A stretch of DNA of 64,000 nucleotides from Crocinitomicaceae bacterium (GCA_029238665.1 JAQWFQ010000012.1:62001-126000), one strand, 5' to 3'; positions 16,263 through 26,561 are shown, counted from the first letter of the stretch. Numbers and translations are program-made. The notes: generated by a model not told the origin, from the sequence alone.

Positions 16263-19200
16263 AACGCAGTTTAAAGAAATATTATATCCTAGTTGCAGCA
16301 CTACTTTGCTCTTTGCTGTTTGGTCTTTATTTTTTTAAGACATTTTCTGAAAATTACACTCCTTCTATTGAGAAATTTCAAGTTGAATTTTCTAAAGCTG
16401 AAACTGCTTTAGAAACCGCACTTCGGCTTCGTTCTAACGAAATCAAACAAGGAGGTATAACACAGCAATGGAAAAAAATTAATACGAAAGACGCGTATAA
16501 TCTGCATGTTTACCATAAAGATTCCCTTGTTTTTTGGAATACGAATCAGATTCCTATTATTCGTTTTGCAGAAATTCACTTTCCTTCTGAAGGGTTCTTG
16601 CACTTACAAAACGGATGGTATTATGCAAAAATGAAGGCCTTTAATGACTATGTGGTTTGTGCTTCAATGCTTGTTAAGCAAGATTATTCGTACAAAAACA
16701 ATGAGCTGGTCAATGGTTTTGCTCCGAATTTAAGTTTACCATTCTCTTCTTATATTTCATTGGAGGAAGATGTTGGGCATCCAATTTATTCAAACAGTTC
16801 AAGGTTTGTTTTTTCCATTTTACCGAAGCCGTATCAAGAAGCAACCTCAAGTGAATCAATCACAATGTTATTCTTATTGCTTGCCTCTATAGCGCTTTGG
16901 CTATTTGCTCTTGCTCGTTTGGTAGCACGATTTACTCAGAAATGGGGGTGGATAGTTCTTTTTTCGGTGCTTATTTTCAGGGCTTTTTCGTTAAGGTACA
17001 GTTTCTTTGGGTTTATGCACGGAACCGATGCATTTTCTCCAAGTTTATATGGAACAAACCAGTGGCTGCCAAACTTTTTTGAATACTTGGTAAATGTTGC
17101 TGTAGTTATTTTTGCATTGCATTTTTTATCAAAACGACTGCTTTCAATTCGTAAATCGCGTATAAACCGATACATTGCTTTAGCCACTTTTATCGTATCC
17201 TTTTCAGGGTGGTTTATGATTTTATTCTTGACAAAAGGGTTAGTTGAGAACTCATCAATTCCATTGGTTATTGATGAGTTGTTTTCGTTGAATGTTTATT
17301 CCGCATTAGCCTTAATTAGTTTAGGGGCATTGTTTTTTGCGTACTTTAAATTTGTTCGGTCAACAGTAGAGGCTTGTCAAAATCAGTTAATTACAGGAGC
17401 ACAGCTGGCAGTTGTAAGCTTCATGACTTCTGTGAGCTTCTTTTTCTTTGAAATAAGCTATGGGTACCAATTGTTTTTAGCCTCTCTTTTTCCGCTCGTA
17501 TTTTATGAGCTTGTCCTTTACCTTGTATATCGAAACAAGCAGTCAAATCAATTAACAACGGGCATCATTTTATTGTTACTTTTTTCGGTAATAACCGCAG
17601 CTAACATTGGCTCTTTTAACGAACGAAAAGAGAGGGGAGAGCGAGAATTGTATGCGAGTCAACTTGTTGCAGAAAAAAATATTATCACCGAAATAGAATA
17701 TGCGTCAATTAAGGAGAAAATAGCAGACGATAAGTACTTAAAACGCTTAATCAGTTACCCCAAAGCCTTAAGTATGTCCAAGTTTCAAGCAGGAATGGAG
17801 CGCCGTTTTTACAATGGTTTTTGGGAAAGGTACGAAATGGAGTTCCATTTCTTTGATGAAAACTGCTTACCACTGATTGATAAAAGAAAAGATGGAACGC
17901 GACAGTATGATGAGTTGCAAGGGATTTTAGATCGATCAGGAACGATTTCCGAACTCGACTCAAATATTTTTTTCATCAACGATTACACAAACCAGTACAG
18001 CTATGTCATTCGCCAACACATTCTTGGTCGAAATGGAGAGAGGGGTGTGTTGTTTTGCACATTAAAGTCAAAAAAAATTCCAGAAGAAATAGGGTTTCCA
18101 AGGTTGTTGATTTCTTCAAAAGCAAATGTTTTTGAATCGCTTGAGTCCTATTCAATTGCAAAATTTCACAATGGAAAATTGATTACAAAATATGGCGGGT
18201 TTAATTATCCATCGTCGTATCATTTAATGATTCCTACGAACTTAAATCAAAAAGGCTTTTTTGATTACATGGGATATAACCATTATGCGCTTAAGAAATC
18301 AGAGACAGATTTGGTCATGCTTTCTACAAAAAAACTACAGCTGGTTGACTACATTACATCCTTCTCTTATCTATTTACACTGTACGGCTTGCTCTTGTTG
18401 CCCTTGCTTTTTCGAATGAATTCTGAAAAAGGATTTAGTAAAACATTAACCCTTGCTTTGAAAATTCAAGTTGTGCTAATTTCTCTTGTTTTCCTTTCAT
18501 TGTTTGCTTTTGGATGGGGCGCGGGCGTTTTTGTGAGCAATCAGTACAATGAGCTTACTGACGATGTAATCAAAGAAAAATTGAACTCTGTGGAGACAGA
18601 GGTTAAATCGAAACTTGCGCGTTATGAGGAGTTAACCATTTCAGAAAATGGAAATTACATGCAGGTAATTTTACAGAAATTTGCAAAAGTATTTTTCACG
18701 GATATAAACATGTATGACAAAGAAGGTTATTTGTTAGCAACCTCTCGACCAAAAGTCTTTAATGTCGGGTTAATTAGTGAACAAATGAACCCAAAGGCGT
18801 TCAAGCATTTGAAATTTTTACAACAGAGTGAGTTTGTTCACCTTGAAAATATTGGAGAACTTCATTACTCATCGGCCTATAAGCCATTTTATAGTTCAAC
18901 GGGGAATTTGTTAGGATATATTAACCTTCAGCATTTTGGTCAGCAACGGGAATTTGAAAATCAGATACAAGATTTTTTAGTGGCTATTGTTAATGTGTTT
19001 ATACTCCTTTTAGCAATTTCCATAATACTTGCAATTTTCATTTCAAATTGGCTTACTGCACCTTTACGTCTTTTACAAAGTAACTTTGCAAGTGTTAAGT
19101 TTGGGAAGCATAACGAGCAAATTTTATACGATAAAGAAGATGAGATTGGAGCCTTGGTAAAGGACTACAATAAAAAACTAGACGAGCTTGAGTATACCGC

Positions 19201-19894
19201 TCAACAACTTGCACGAAGCGAGCGAGAACTTGCATGGAGGGAGATGGCAAAACAAGTGGCTCATGAGATTAAAAATCCATTAACACCGATGAAGTTGAGC
19301 GTGCAACAGTTGTTACGCACCTACGATCATACCGATCCAAACAGTGGTGATAAATTGAAAAAAGTAGCCAATTCAATTGTTGAACAAATTGATGCACTAA
19401 CAAAAATTGCCAATGAATTTTCTACGTTTGCTAAAATGCCAAATCCATCAGAAGAAAAACTAGATATTGTCTCTTTGATTCAGGGAGTCATAGAAGTGTT
19501 CAATACAGACCTCAAGACAAGTATAACATTTAACTCAGCAGAAAAAGAGGTGTTTATGCTGGCTGATAAGGACCAGTTTGTTCGGGTATTTAATAATTTA
19601 TTTAAAAATGCAATTCAAGCAATTCCAGGAGAACGTGAAGGAAAAATTGTGGTAGACCTAGCTGTTGAACATGGGGTTATGAAGGTTGCAATTCACGACA
19701 ACGGGATTGGAATTCCGAAACAAAAACATGAAAAAATATTTGTGCCTTACTTCACAACTAAAAGTACAGGGACAGGCTTAGGTTTAGCAATGATAAAACA
19801 AATTATAGAGAATCATAAGGGTGAAATAAGGTTTGAGAGCGCCCTTAATTTAGGAACAACGTTTTACATCAAATTGCCGATAGCCGACCGATAG
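16256..19894 (+). CDS. Large NtrY-like membrane sensor histidine kinase
   Basis: A 1212-residue kinase. One N-terminal helix (about 10-28) precedes an extracytoplasmic region; a cluster of helices follows (about 200-450); further extracytoplasmic domains flank a helix pair near 690-760 and a last helix near 900. A HAMP-like linker leads to the HisKA domain with H1003 in AHEIKNPLTPM, the N-box NNLFKNAIQA (1113-1122), G1 DNGIG (1148-1152) and G2 TGTGLGL (near 1170). The H-box HEIKNPLTP is of the NtrY/HPK4-like type. No response regulator is adjacent, so its partner is encoded elsewhere. It overlaps the uridine-kinase-like gene by 7 bp. Confidence 0.88.
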   Translation: MLKRSLKKYYILVAALLCSLLFGLYFFKTFSENYTPSIEKFQVEFSKAETALETALRLRSNEIKQGGITQQWKKINTKDAYNLHVYHKDSLVFWNTNQIPIIRFAEIHFPSEGFLHLQNGWYYAKMKAFNDYVVCASMLVKQDYSYKNNELVNGFAPNLSLPFSSYISLEEDVGHPIYSNSSRFVFSILPKPYQEATSSESITMLFLLLASIALWLFALARLVARFTQKWGWIVLFSVLIFRAFSLRYSFFGFMHGTDAFSPSLYGTNQWLPNFFEYLVNVAVVIFALHFLSKRLLSIRKSRINRYIALATFIVSFSGWFMILFLTKGLVENSSIPLVIDELFSLNVYSALALISLGALFFAYFKFVRSTVEACQNQLITGAQLAVVSFMTSVSFFFFEISYGYQLFLASLFPLVFYELVLYLVYRNKQSNQLTTGIILLLLFSVITAANIGSFNERKERGERELYASQLVAEKNIITEIEYASIKEKIADDKYLKRLISYPKALSMSKFQAGMERRFYNGFWERYEMEFHFFDENCLPLIDKRKDGTRQYDELQGILDRSGTISELDSNIFFINDYTNQYSYVIRQHILGRNGERGVLFCTLKSKKIPEEIGFPRLLISSKANVFESLESYSIAKFHNGKLITKYGGFNYPSSYHLMIPTNLNQKGFFDYMGYNHYALKKSETDLVMLSTKKLQLVDYITSFSYLFTLYGLLLLPLLFRMNSEKGFSKTLTLALKIQVVLISLVFLSLFAFGWGAGVFVSNQYNELTDDVIKEKLNSVETEVKSKLARYEELTISENGNYMQVILQKFAKVFFTDINMYDKEGYLLATSRPKVFNVGLISEQMNPKAFKHLKFLQQSEFVHLENIGELHYSSAYKPFYSSTGNLLGYINLQHFGQQREFENQIQDFLVAIVNVFILLLAISIILAIFISNWLTAPLRLLQSNFASVKFGKHNEQILYDKEDEIGALVKDYNKKLDELEYTAQQLARSERELAWREMAKQVAHEIKNPLTPMKLSVQQLLRTYDHTDPNSGDKLKKVANSIVEQIDALTKIANEFSTFAKMPNPSEEKLDIVSLIQGVIEVFNTDLKTSITFNSAEKEVFMLADKDQFVRVFNNLFKNAIQAIPGEREGKIVVDLAVEHGVMKVAIHDNGIGIPKQKHEKIFVPYFTTKSTGTGLGLAMIKQIIENHKGEIRFESALNLGTTFYIKLPIADR

Positions 19895-19970
19895 TGTGAA
19901 CGAAGTTTACTTCTTTCATTTCTTTAGGAGCTATTTTTACGGGAGATTCAACGGATTTAAGAATAAATAA

Positions 19971-19978
19971 TACCTTTG
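19971..19978 (+). promoter_or_regulatory. -7 box of the gpsA promoter
   Basis: TACCTTTG is an exact TAnnTTTG box 16 nt before ATG 19995. Its position argues for this ATG rather than the in-frame GTG at 19983. Confidence 0.55.
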
Positions 19979-19994
19979 TCACGTGTTCAATACG

Positions 19995-20993
19995 ATGAGT
20001 GAAAACAAAAAAATAGCGGTAATTGGAGGGGGTAGCTGGGCAACAGCACTCGTTAAAATTTTGAGCAATAACATTAGCTCGCTAAATTGGTACATGAGAA
20101 ATGAAACTGCGGTTGATCATATCCTAAAGTTTCGCCACAACCCAAATTATTTGCAGTCGGTAGAGTTTGACTTAACTAAAATCAATGTTAGCACAAACTT
20201 AATTGAAACAATACGCCCTGTTGATATTATTATTATTGCGACGCCATCAGCGTTTTTGGTGAAGTTGTTTGAAGACTTTCCTGTTGAGTTGTTTAAAGAC
20301 AAGGTTGTTTTTTCAGCAGTAAAAGGAATCATTCCTGAACACCATGCAATTCCGGCTCGTTTTATCCATAAGACCTTTGATATTCCATATGACCGTATTG
20401 GAATTGTTTGTGGGCCTTGCCATGCAGAAGAGGTTGCTTTAGAACGCCTTTCATATTTAACAATTGCATGTCAAGACGAAGATATTGCAGAAGAAGTGGC
20501 CGAGTTATTTGCTTGCCGATACATCAAAACAACAACTTCTGACGATTTGATAGGGACTGAAATTTCTGCAGTATTGAAGAATGTATATTCAATTGCATCA
20601 GGAATTTGTTCAGGGTTAGGATATGGTGATAATTTTCAAGCCGTTCTTATTTCAAACGCAATACAGGAAATTGAAAATTTAATTGATGAAATGAGCCCTG
20701 TGCACCGTGACGTAAAATCGTCTGCATATTTAGGCGATTTATTGGTGACAGCATATTCGAAATTTTCTAGAAATAGAACCTTTGGCTACATGGTAGGAAA
20801 GGGCTACTCCGTAAAAACAGCCCAGTTAGAAATGGACATGATTGCAGAGGGTTATTTTGCAACAAAAAGCTTGATGGAAATCAAAAAGAAATTTCAAGTT
20901 GAAATGCCAATTGTTGAGGCAGTTTACAATATTGTTTACGAAAAAATTTCTCCTGTAATTGAAATGCGAATTCTTTCAGATAGACTGAGTTAA
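19995..20993 (+). CDS. gpsA: Glycerol-3-phosphate dehydrogenase [NAD(P)+]
   Basis: Reduces dihydroxyacetone phosphate to sn-glycerol 3-phosphate for phospholipid synthesis. About 332 residues with the Rossmann loop IGGGSWATAL near residue 11, a central FSAVKGI, and GTEISAVLKNVYSIASG containing the catalytic lysine. The start at ATG 19995 follows the -7 box at 19971. It is about 100 bp after the sensor kinase and is its own unit. Confidence 0.9.
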   Translation: MSENKKIAVIGGGSWATALVKILSNNISSLNWYMRNETAVDHILKFRHNPNYLQSVEFDLTKINVSTNLIETIRPVDIIIIATPSAFLVKLFEDFPVELFKDKVVFSAVKGIIPEHHAIPARFIHKTFDIPYDRIGIVCGPCHAEEVALERLSYLTIACQDEDIAEEVAELFACRYIKTTTSDDLIGTEISAVLKNVYSIASGICSGLGYGDNFQAVLISNAIQEIENLIDEMSPVHRDVKSSAYLGDLLVTAYSKFSRNRTFGYMVGKGYSVKTAQLEMDMIAEGYFATKSLMEIKKKFQVEMPIVEAVYNIVYEKISPVIEMRILSDRLS

Positions 20994-21068
20994 TGATATT
21001 CTACAATATAGAAGGGCAGTGTTTACGTGCTCGACGTTATATTTATAACTTTACTGAAAATGATTAAA

Positions 21069-22349
21069 ATGAAAGTTTTCAAATTTGGTGGGGCTTCAGT
21101 AAAAGACGCTAAATCAATACGGAATGTTGCTGACATTATTGCCTTATTTAAGATAGAAAAACTTGGAATTGTTGTTTCTGCAATGGGAAAAACAACCAAT
21201 GCAATGGAGCAAGTTGTAGCGTCCTTAATGTCAAAACAGGAGGTGCTTTTTAACGAATATGTAGAGGAGCGCAGGCAGTTTCACCTTGCAATAATGAATG
21301 AATTGTTTCAAGATAAAACAAACTCTATTTATGCGGAGGTTAATAACATCTTTACACATTTAAAATCCAGGTACCAATCCAGTACTCGTTCAAACTATGA
21401 TTTTGAGTATGATCAAATTGTCGGAACGGGAGAAATGCTTTCTACGCAAATTGTCAATGCATTTTTAATCCAAGAGGGGTTTAACTCGAGGTGGTCAGAT
21501 GCTAGGAGATTGATTAGAACCAATGAAGACCATCGTGAAGCAGAAGTTGATTGGGAACAAACGACGGCTTTATTTCAAACGCATTTTATGCCCCAATACG
21601 AATCGTGTAACATTCAAGTAACACAAGGGTTTATTGGCCATACAAGCGAAGGGTTTTCAACAACATTGGGGCGAGAAGGGTCCGATTTTTCAGCAGGAAT
21701 TATGGCCTATTGTTGCGATGCGGAAAGTGTTACAATTTGGAAGGATGTACCGGGCATGTTGAATGCAGATCCAAAGTGGTTCGACAATACAATTAAGCTA
21801 GACAGTATCTCATTTAGAGAGGCGATTGAACTTTCTTACTATGGTGCCTCTGTAATACACCCAAAAACGATAAAACCACTTCAAAATAAAGAGATTCCAC
21901 TTTATGTGAAATCATTTATAAACCCACAGGCTGACGGAACAGTCATCCAATCGTCAACGGTAAATGACCAGCTAGTTCCTTCGTTTATTTTTAAGCTAAA
22001 TCAAGTTTTATTCTCATTTACTCCAAAAGATTTTTCTTTTATTGTTGAAGAAAATTTGAGTGATATTTTCCAACGGCTCGCTAAAGCCAATGCGAAGATT
22101 AATTTGATGCAAAATTCAGCATTACAGTTTTCTATTTTATTGGATGAAGAGAAGGTTGAAACACAAGATATTTTAGCCCTTTTTAGTGACACATATCAGG
22201 TGAAATTTAACACGGGCTTAGAATTGATAACAATTAGGCATTATGACGAAGCTACTTTGGACCGTTTAACGGTTGGGAAAGAAATTATTTTGCAACAAAA
22301 AACACGTGAAACAGCGCGTTTAATAGTAAAGCATAAAACATTCGCTTAA
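21069..22349 (+). CDS. lysC: Aspartate kinase (monofunctional)
   Basis: Phosphorylates L-aspartate, the first step to lysine, threonine and methionine. The protein opens with the kinase signature MKVFKFGGASVKDAKSI, has TTLGREGSDFSA for nucleotide binding (near residue 212) and a C-terminal ACT-like regulatory region. The start is placed at ATG 21069 (426 residues); ATG 21060 and a GTG at 21027 are in frame, but TAACTTTA at 21046-21053 (7 of 8 of the -7 consensus) lies between GTG and ATG. It is not fused to homoserine dehydrogenase. The last 30 residues are basic. Confidence 0.87.
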   Translation: MKVFKFGGASVKDAKSIRNVADIIALFKIEKLGIVVSAMGKTTNAMEQVVASLMSKQEVLFNEYVEERRQFHLAIMNELFQDKTNSIYAEVNNIFTHLKSRYQSSTRSNYDFEYDQIVGTGEMLSTQIVNAFLIQEGFNSRWSDARRLIRTNEDHREAEVDWEQTTALFQTHFMPQYESCNIQVTQGFIGHTSEGFSTTLGREGSDFSAGIMAYCCDAESVTIWKDVPGMLNADPKWFDNTIKLDSISFREAIELSYYGASVIHPKTIKPLQNKEIPLYVKSFINPQADGTVIQSSTVNDQLVPSFIFKLNQVLFSFTPKDFSFIVEENLSDIFQRLAKANAKINLMQNSALQFSILLDEEKVETQDILALFSDTYQVKFNTGLELITIRHYDEATLDRLTVGKEIILQQKTRETARLIVKHKTFA

Positions 22350-22368
22350 TTCTACCATAAAAAAGGTA

Positions 22369-22399
22369 TTGCAGAACTCTTTCAAGCTTGTATATTTGT
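22369..22399 (+). promoter_or_regulatory. Complete feo operon promoter (TTG-N20-TATATTTG)
   Basis: TTG at 22369-22371 and TATATTTG at 22392-22399 are separated by 20 bp, a textbook Bacteroidota promoter, with the feoA ATG 14 nt after the -7 box. Confidence 0.8.
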
Positions 22400-22413
22400 A
22401 ATCAGTCTAAATA

Positions 22414-22653
22414 ATGGCACAACACTTATCTAAAATAAGCAATGGCGAAACGGTAATCGTTCGTCAAATTGAAGAATCTTCACTAAAGGTAAAACTCATG
22501 GAAATGGGAATTGTTGAAGGGAAGGAGCTTCGGGTGCTTTATCGTGCTCCACTTGGAGACCCTATAGCAATTGATGTTTCGGGTTATGTTCTTTCGTTAA
22601 GAAACGACGAAGCCAACAGGGTACAGGTAGACTTAAAGCCGAATCTGGCATGA
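22414..22653 (+). CDS. feoA: Ferrous iron transport protein A
   Basis: A 79-residue SH3-like cytoplasmic protein that assists FeoB. The typical FeoA pattern is visible: KLMEMGIVEGKELRVLYRAP then GDPIAIDVSGYVLSLRNDEA. It is first in feoA-feoB with a perfect promoter and overlaps feoB by 4 bp (ATGA). Confidence 0.92.
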   Translation: MAQHLSKISNGETVIVRQIEESSLKVKLMEMGIVEGKELRVLYRAPLGDPIAIDVSGYVLSLRNDEANRVQVDLKPNLA

Positions 22654-24599
22654 AAATAGCACTATTAGGAAATCCAAATACAGGAAAGAGTACGGTTTTT
22701 AATTTACTTACAGGAATGCGCCAACACGTGGCAAATTTTCCAGGTGTTACTGTAGATAAGAAGGTTGGTAAATGTAAGGTGAATGACCAAGAGCACGAGT
22801 TAATCGATTTTCCAGGAACCTATAGCATTTATCCAAGATCCAAAGATGAAGAGGTTGTTTATCACAGTTTATGTGATACAGAAAGTGCCAATTATCCAGA
22901 TGCTGCAATTGTTGTAGTAGATGCTTCAAATTTAGAGCGAAACTTATTGTTTTTCTCACAAATATATGACTTGCAATTGCCCGTTGTTCTAGTTTTAAAC
23001 ATGACTGACGTAGCTAAAAAGAAACAGAAGGTGTGTCGTGTAGAAGGACTTCAAAAAGTATTTCCAGAAGCGATTATTGTGGAGGCAAATGCACGTGTTG
23101 GAATAGGAAAAGAACGCATTTTAAATGCGATATCTATGCTTGATAAACGGGAAGGGCATCGGTTTCAACCAGAAACGAATGTTGCTGAGGTTGATGCTAT
23201 TTCGAGGCAAGAAAATGAAACAGAAGAACGATTTAAACGCATTGCATCACATTTACCTTCGATTGAGTCTCCAATAATTAAAAAAGACAGTGGCTCAACA
23301 AAGCTAGACCGCATTTTAGTACATCCAGTTTGGGGCTACGCTATTTTTGCGGTAATACTGCTCATCATCTTTCAATTTATCTTTGCCTTTGCAGCGATAC
23401 CTATGGATTTGATTGATGGGTCATTTGCCGATTTAAGTGATTGGATAGCATCTGTGATGCCAGAAGGTGTGTTAACGAATTTGATAACACAAGGAATAGT
23501 ACCAGGAATAGGAGGGGTGGTTATATTTATTCCACAAATTGCACTGTTGTTTTTCTTTTTGGCAATTTTAGAAGAAACCGGATATTTATCACGCGTTGTT
23601 TTTATCATGGATCGGTTGATGCGACCACTTGGACTGAATGGAAAAAGTGTTGTTCCCTTATTATCAAGTGTTGCTTGTGCAATTCCAGGAATTATGTCTG
23701 CCAGGACAATTTCGGACTGGAAAGAGCGCATGATTACAATTATGGTAGCACCATTAATGAGTTGTAGCGCACGAATTCCGGTATATACTTTGCTTATTGC
23801 TTTGGTTATTCCAAACGAACGTTTGTTTGGTTTTATGAACCTACAAGGCTTGGTCTTGTTTGGTCTGTACGCGCTAGGAACATTGAGTGCTTTGGCAATC
23901 GCTATTATTTTAAAGTGGTTCATTAAGACGAAAGAAAAAGGATTTTTAATGTTAGAAATGCCTTCTTATAAAGTTCCAAGCCCTAGAAACATCGTTATTG
24001 TTGTTTGGGAAAAAGTAAGGTTGTTTGTGTGGGATGCTGGAAAAATCATTTTAGCGATCTCTATTGTTTTGTGGGCTTTAGCATCTTATGGCCCAGGAAA
24101 TCGGATGCAGGAAGCAGGAAACAAAGCGCATCGTATGTATGCAGAACAAGGATACTCAGAGGCTGAAATAAATCAACATGTGGCTTCTGTAGAATTAGAA
24201 AACTCATACATTGGGATAATGGGAAAAACAATTGAACCCGTTATTAAACCTATGGGGTATGATTGGAAAATCGGAATTTCATTAATCACTTCTTTTGCAG
24301 CGCGTGAGGTTTTTGTAGGTTCTATGGCAACAATCTATGCCGTTCAAGACGATGGCGAATTAAATCGCCCTTTGATAGAGAAGATGCGCGCAGAAAAACG
24401 TTCAGACGGAACTCCAGTATATACACTCGCGGCAGGAGCATCATTAATGGTGTTTTATGTATTTGCAATGCAGTGTATGGCCACCTTGGCTGTTGTAAAA
24501 CGGGAAACAAAAAGTTGGAAATGGCCGTTAATTCAAATGGGCTACATGGGCGCGTTAGCCTACTTTGCTGCTTGGGCCACATTTATACTGCTTTCATGA
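22650..24599 (+). CDS. feoB: Ferrous iron transporter FeoB
   Basis: A 649-residue G-protein-coupled Fe(II) transporter of the inner membrane. The N-terminal G domain has G1 GNPNTGKST (residues 7-15), G3 DFPGTYS and G4 NMTD; the membrane part contains the Gate motifs with conserved cysteines (SSVACAIPGIMSARTI and APLMSCSARIPVYTLLI). It is coupled by 4-bp overlaps both to feoA upstream and to a small Cys protein downstream. Uptake is expected under low-oxygen conditions where Fe(II) is stable. Confidence 0.96.
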   Translation: MKIALLGNPNTGKSTVFNLLTGMRQHVANFPGVTVDKKVGKCKVNDQEHELIDFPGTYSIYPRSKDEEVVYHSLCDTESANYPDAAIVVVDASNLERNLLFFSQIYDLQLPVVLVLNMTDVAKKKQKVCRVEGLQKVFPEAIIVEANARVGIGKERILNAISMLDKREGHRFQPETNVAEVDAISRQENETEERFKRIASHLPSIESPIIKKDSGSTKLDRILVHPVWGYAIFAVILLIIFQFIFAFAAIPMDLIDGSFADLSDWIASVMPEGVLTNLITQGIVPGIGGVVIFIPQIALLFFFLAILEETGYLSRVVFIMDRLMRPLGLNGKSVVPLLSSVACAIPGIMSARTISDWKERMITIMVAPLMSCSARIPVYTLLIALVIPNERLFGFMNLQGLVLFGLYALGTLSALAIAIILKWFIKTKEKGFLMLEMPSYKVPSPRNIVIVVWEKVRLFVWDAGKIILAISIVLWALASYGPGNRMQEAGNKAHRMYAEQGYSEAEINQHVASVELENSYIGIMGKTIEPVIKPMGYDWKIGISLITSFAAREVFVGSMATIYAVQDDGELNRPLIEKMRAEKRSDGTPVYTLAAGASLMVFYVFAMQCMATLAVVKRETKSWKWPLIQMGYMGALAYFAAWATFILLS

Positions 24600-24736
24600 T
24601 ACAAAAGATACTCGCCATAGCTATTTTGGGAGTTGCTGTACTTTACTTAGGCAAGCAATTCTATGTTCGTTTTTTTAGTAAAAAAACAAACTGTGATTCG
24701 TGCGCTGTAAGCCAAATTAAGGTAGAAAAAAAATAG
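24596..24736 (+). CDS. FeoB-associated small Cys-rich membrane protein
   Basis: A 46-residue protein with one N-terminal membrane helix (ILAIAILGVAVLYLGK), a basic stretch, then C-xx-C (NCDSCAVSQ). It starts in the feoB stop codon (ATGA). The layout matches the FeoB-associated Cys-rich membrane protein family often found as the third gene of feo operons, a functional analogue in position of FeoC. Its mechanism is not established. Confidence 0.75.
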   Translation: MIQKILAIAILGVAVLYLGKQFYVRFFSKKTNCDSCAVSQIKVEKK

Positions 24737-24741
24737 CCTTA

Positions 24742-26385
24742 CTATTCAAAATCTACCCCTTGTTTGTTTAGTAGTTGCTTAACGTATACTGCAAAAAAAG
24801 CAAGGTAAGCGAAACAAAGCGCACCAACAACAAACGAAGGTTGAATTCCAATAACATCAGATAATTTTCCTTGTAGTGGCGGAATAATTGCTCCACCCAG
24901 AATCATCATTACTAAAAAGGCAGACCCCTGCGTTTGGTATTTCCCTAATCCGGCAAGTGAAAGTGAAAAGATACAAGGCCACATGATGGAACAGAAAAGC
25001 CCTGCACTTAAAAAGGCATAAACGGCAACCATACCTGTAGATAGTAAGCCAATAAGGGTTGCAATAGCTCCAAGTGTTCCAAAAACACCCAAGGTTAAAG
25101 CGGGCTTGTCGTTTGTTATAAAGAAAGCGCCAATTTGAATAAGAACACAAACAACATACCAATACAATGGTGCAATTTCGTACCCTGAAATTTTGGTTAA
25201 AATCAGTACCACACCAAAGGCAATTAATGGGACAAAGAAGCGCAATAATTTTGTGGTCAAGCTTGATAAATCGAAGGCATTAATTGCTCCTGCCCAACGG
25301 CCAATCATTAAAGACCCCCAGTACATTGCTATAAATGGTGCAATTTGAGAAGCGTTATATCCTCCAAATTCAGGTTGTTGTAAAAGCTCTGCCAAGTTAC
25401 TTCCTACAGCCACTTCAACACCAACATAGACAAAGATTGCAAGCATTCCTAAGGTCAGTTGCGGGTATTGCATTGCTCCCCACCCCTTTTTTTGACTAGC
25501 TCCTTTAATTGAAGCGTAAATAAGCCCAACTAGTATAACAACAAGCCCAGCCGACCAACCAATAATCCTGATGCGTTCAGCGTCTTCACTGCTCCAATTT
25601 AAATCTGATTTGTAGCTGTAAAACACGGGAGCAAATGAAACAATCAAAAGCCCTGTAATTAGAAGTAAAGTACGCACTGCCTTTTGAACATCTTCGTTTT
25701 CTTTTAGACCTTCGTTATCTACAACAATTCCCTCGGGTACTTTTTTTGAAAAACCAAACAGTGCGGCTACTCCAATAAAAAGCCCACCAACACACGCATA
25801 AAGGAGAATAACTTTAGAAAGGCTTAAGGACTGAATCATCTCTTCACTAATTGCAGACGCTGTCCCGAAGAGGGCTAAGGATACTATTAATGGACCTATG
25901 GTTGTTCCCAGGCTATTAATTCCTCCCCCAAGATTAATTCTACTAGAACCTGTAGACTCATCGCCAAGTGAAATCATAAAAGGATTGGCTGAGGTTTGCT
26001 GTAAAGAAAATCCGAGCGCTACAATAAACAACCCAATAAGCATGCCTGTGAACATGTTTAGGTAAACAGAAACAATCATCGCTCCAGCACCAATTGCTGA
26101 AAATAAAAGGCCATAAACGATACTTTTTTTATACCCCCAAGAACCTACAAGGTCTTTTCCGGATGAGGTTCCAAATAAGAACAGGCCCAATGCCCCTAAA
26201 TAATAGGCGCCATAAAAAGCAAAATCAATCAATTGACTCTGGAATTGATCTAAGTGGAAATAGGTTTTACAAAACGGGATAAAGACACTGTTTCCAGCAG
26301 CAATAAACCCCCAAAAAAAGAAAACGGTTGTGAGCGTTGTTAATGCACCATAATTTGTTTTTTTTACTTCTATTTTGTTTGGCAT
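24742..26385 (-). CDS. Sugar:proton symporter of the FucP/GluP (MFS) type
   Basis: A 547-residue major facilitator with about 12-14 helices. The start FFFWGFIAAGNSVFIPFCK and QTSANPFMISLG are typical of the fucose/glucose-galactose permease branch, and the long central loop is normal in Bacteroidota members. It should import a hexose with a proton; the sugar is not predictable. It converges on the feo operon with only 5 bp between stop codons, and no terminator hairpin is visible there. Confidence 0.85.
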   Translation of the reverse strand: MPNKIEVKKTNYGALTTLTTVFFFWGFIAAGNSVFIPFCKTYFHLDQFQSQLIDFAFYGAYYLGALGLFLFGTSSGKDLVGSWGYKKSIVYGLLFSAIGAGAMIVSVYLNMFTGMLIGLFIVALGFSLQQTSANPFMISLGDESTGSSRINLGGGINSLGTTIGPLIVSLALFGTASAISEEMIQSLSLSKVILLYACVGGLFIGVAALFGFSKKVPEGIVVDNEGLKENEDVQKAVRTLLLITGLLIVSFAPVFYSYKSDLNWSSEDAERIRIIGWSAGLVVILVGLIYASIKGASQKKGWGAMQYPQLTLGMLAIFVYVGVEVAVGSNLAELLQQPEFGGYNASQIAPFIAMYWGSLMIGRWAGAINAFDLSSLTTKLLRFFVPLIAFGVVLILTKISGYEIAPLYWYVVCVLIQIGAFFITNDKPALTLGVFGTLGAIATLIGLLSTGMVAVYAFLSAGLFCSIMWPCIFSLSLAGLGKYQTQGSAFLVMMILGGAIIPPLQGKLSDVIGIQPSFVVGALCFAYLAFFAVYVKQLLNKQGVDFE

Positions 26386-26501
26386 AACGTCATGTTTAGA
26401 TGCACCAAAATAATCAGAATTAACACCAAGTGATTGCCTTTTAATTGAAAGATATCATGGTTTTTTAGTTAATAAGTCTTTTTAGAGGGGCGTCACAAGT
26501 C

Positions 26502-26550
26502 ATAACGATAATGGGCTACGCGACTAAAACGTTATCCCTATAATCGTTTT
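26502..26550. repeat. Imperfect inverted repeat with nearby CGCGACT repeats
   Basis: ATAACGATAATGGG (26502-26515) is inversely matched by CCCTATAATCGTTTT (26536-26550), and CGCGACT followed by ACGTTAT occurs twice nearby (26519-26535 and 26551-26570). It follows the AAA_14 gene stop on the minus strand but lacks a T-run, so it may be a weak terminator or an end of the inserted segment. Nothing else is seen in the 176-bp gap. Confidence 0.4.
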
Positions 26551-26561
26551 CGCGACTCCTG

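Noticed and set aside
23372-23923. 183-codon frame on the minus strand within feoB
   Set aside because: It mirrors the membrane part of feoB and has no promoter or recognisable content.
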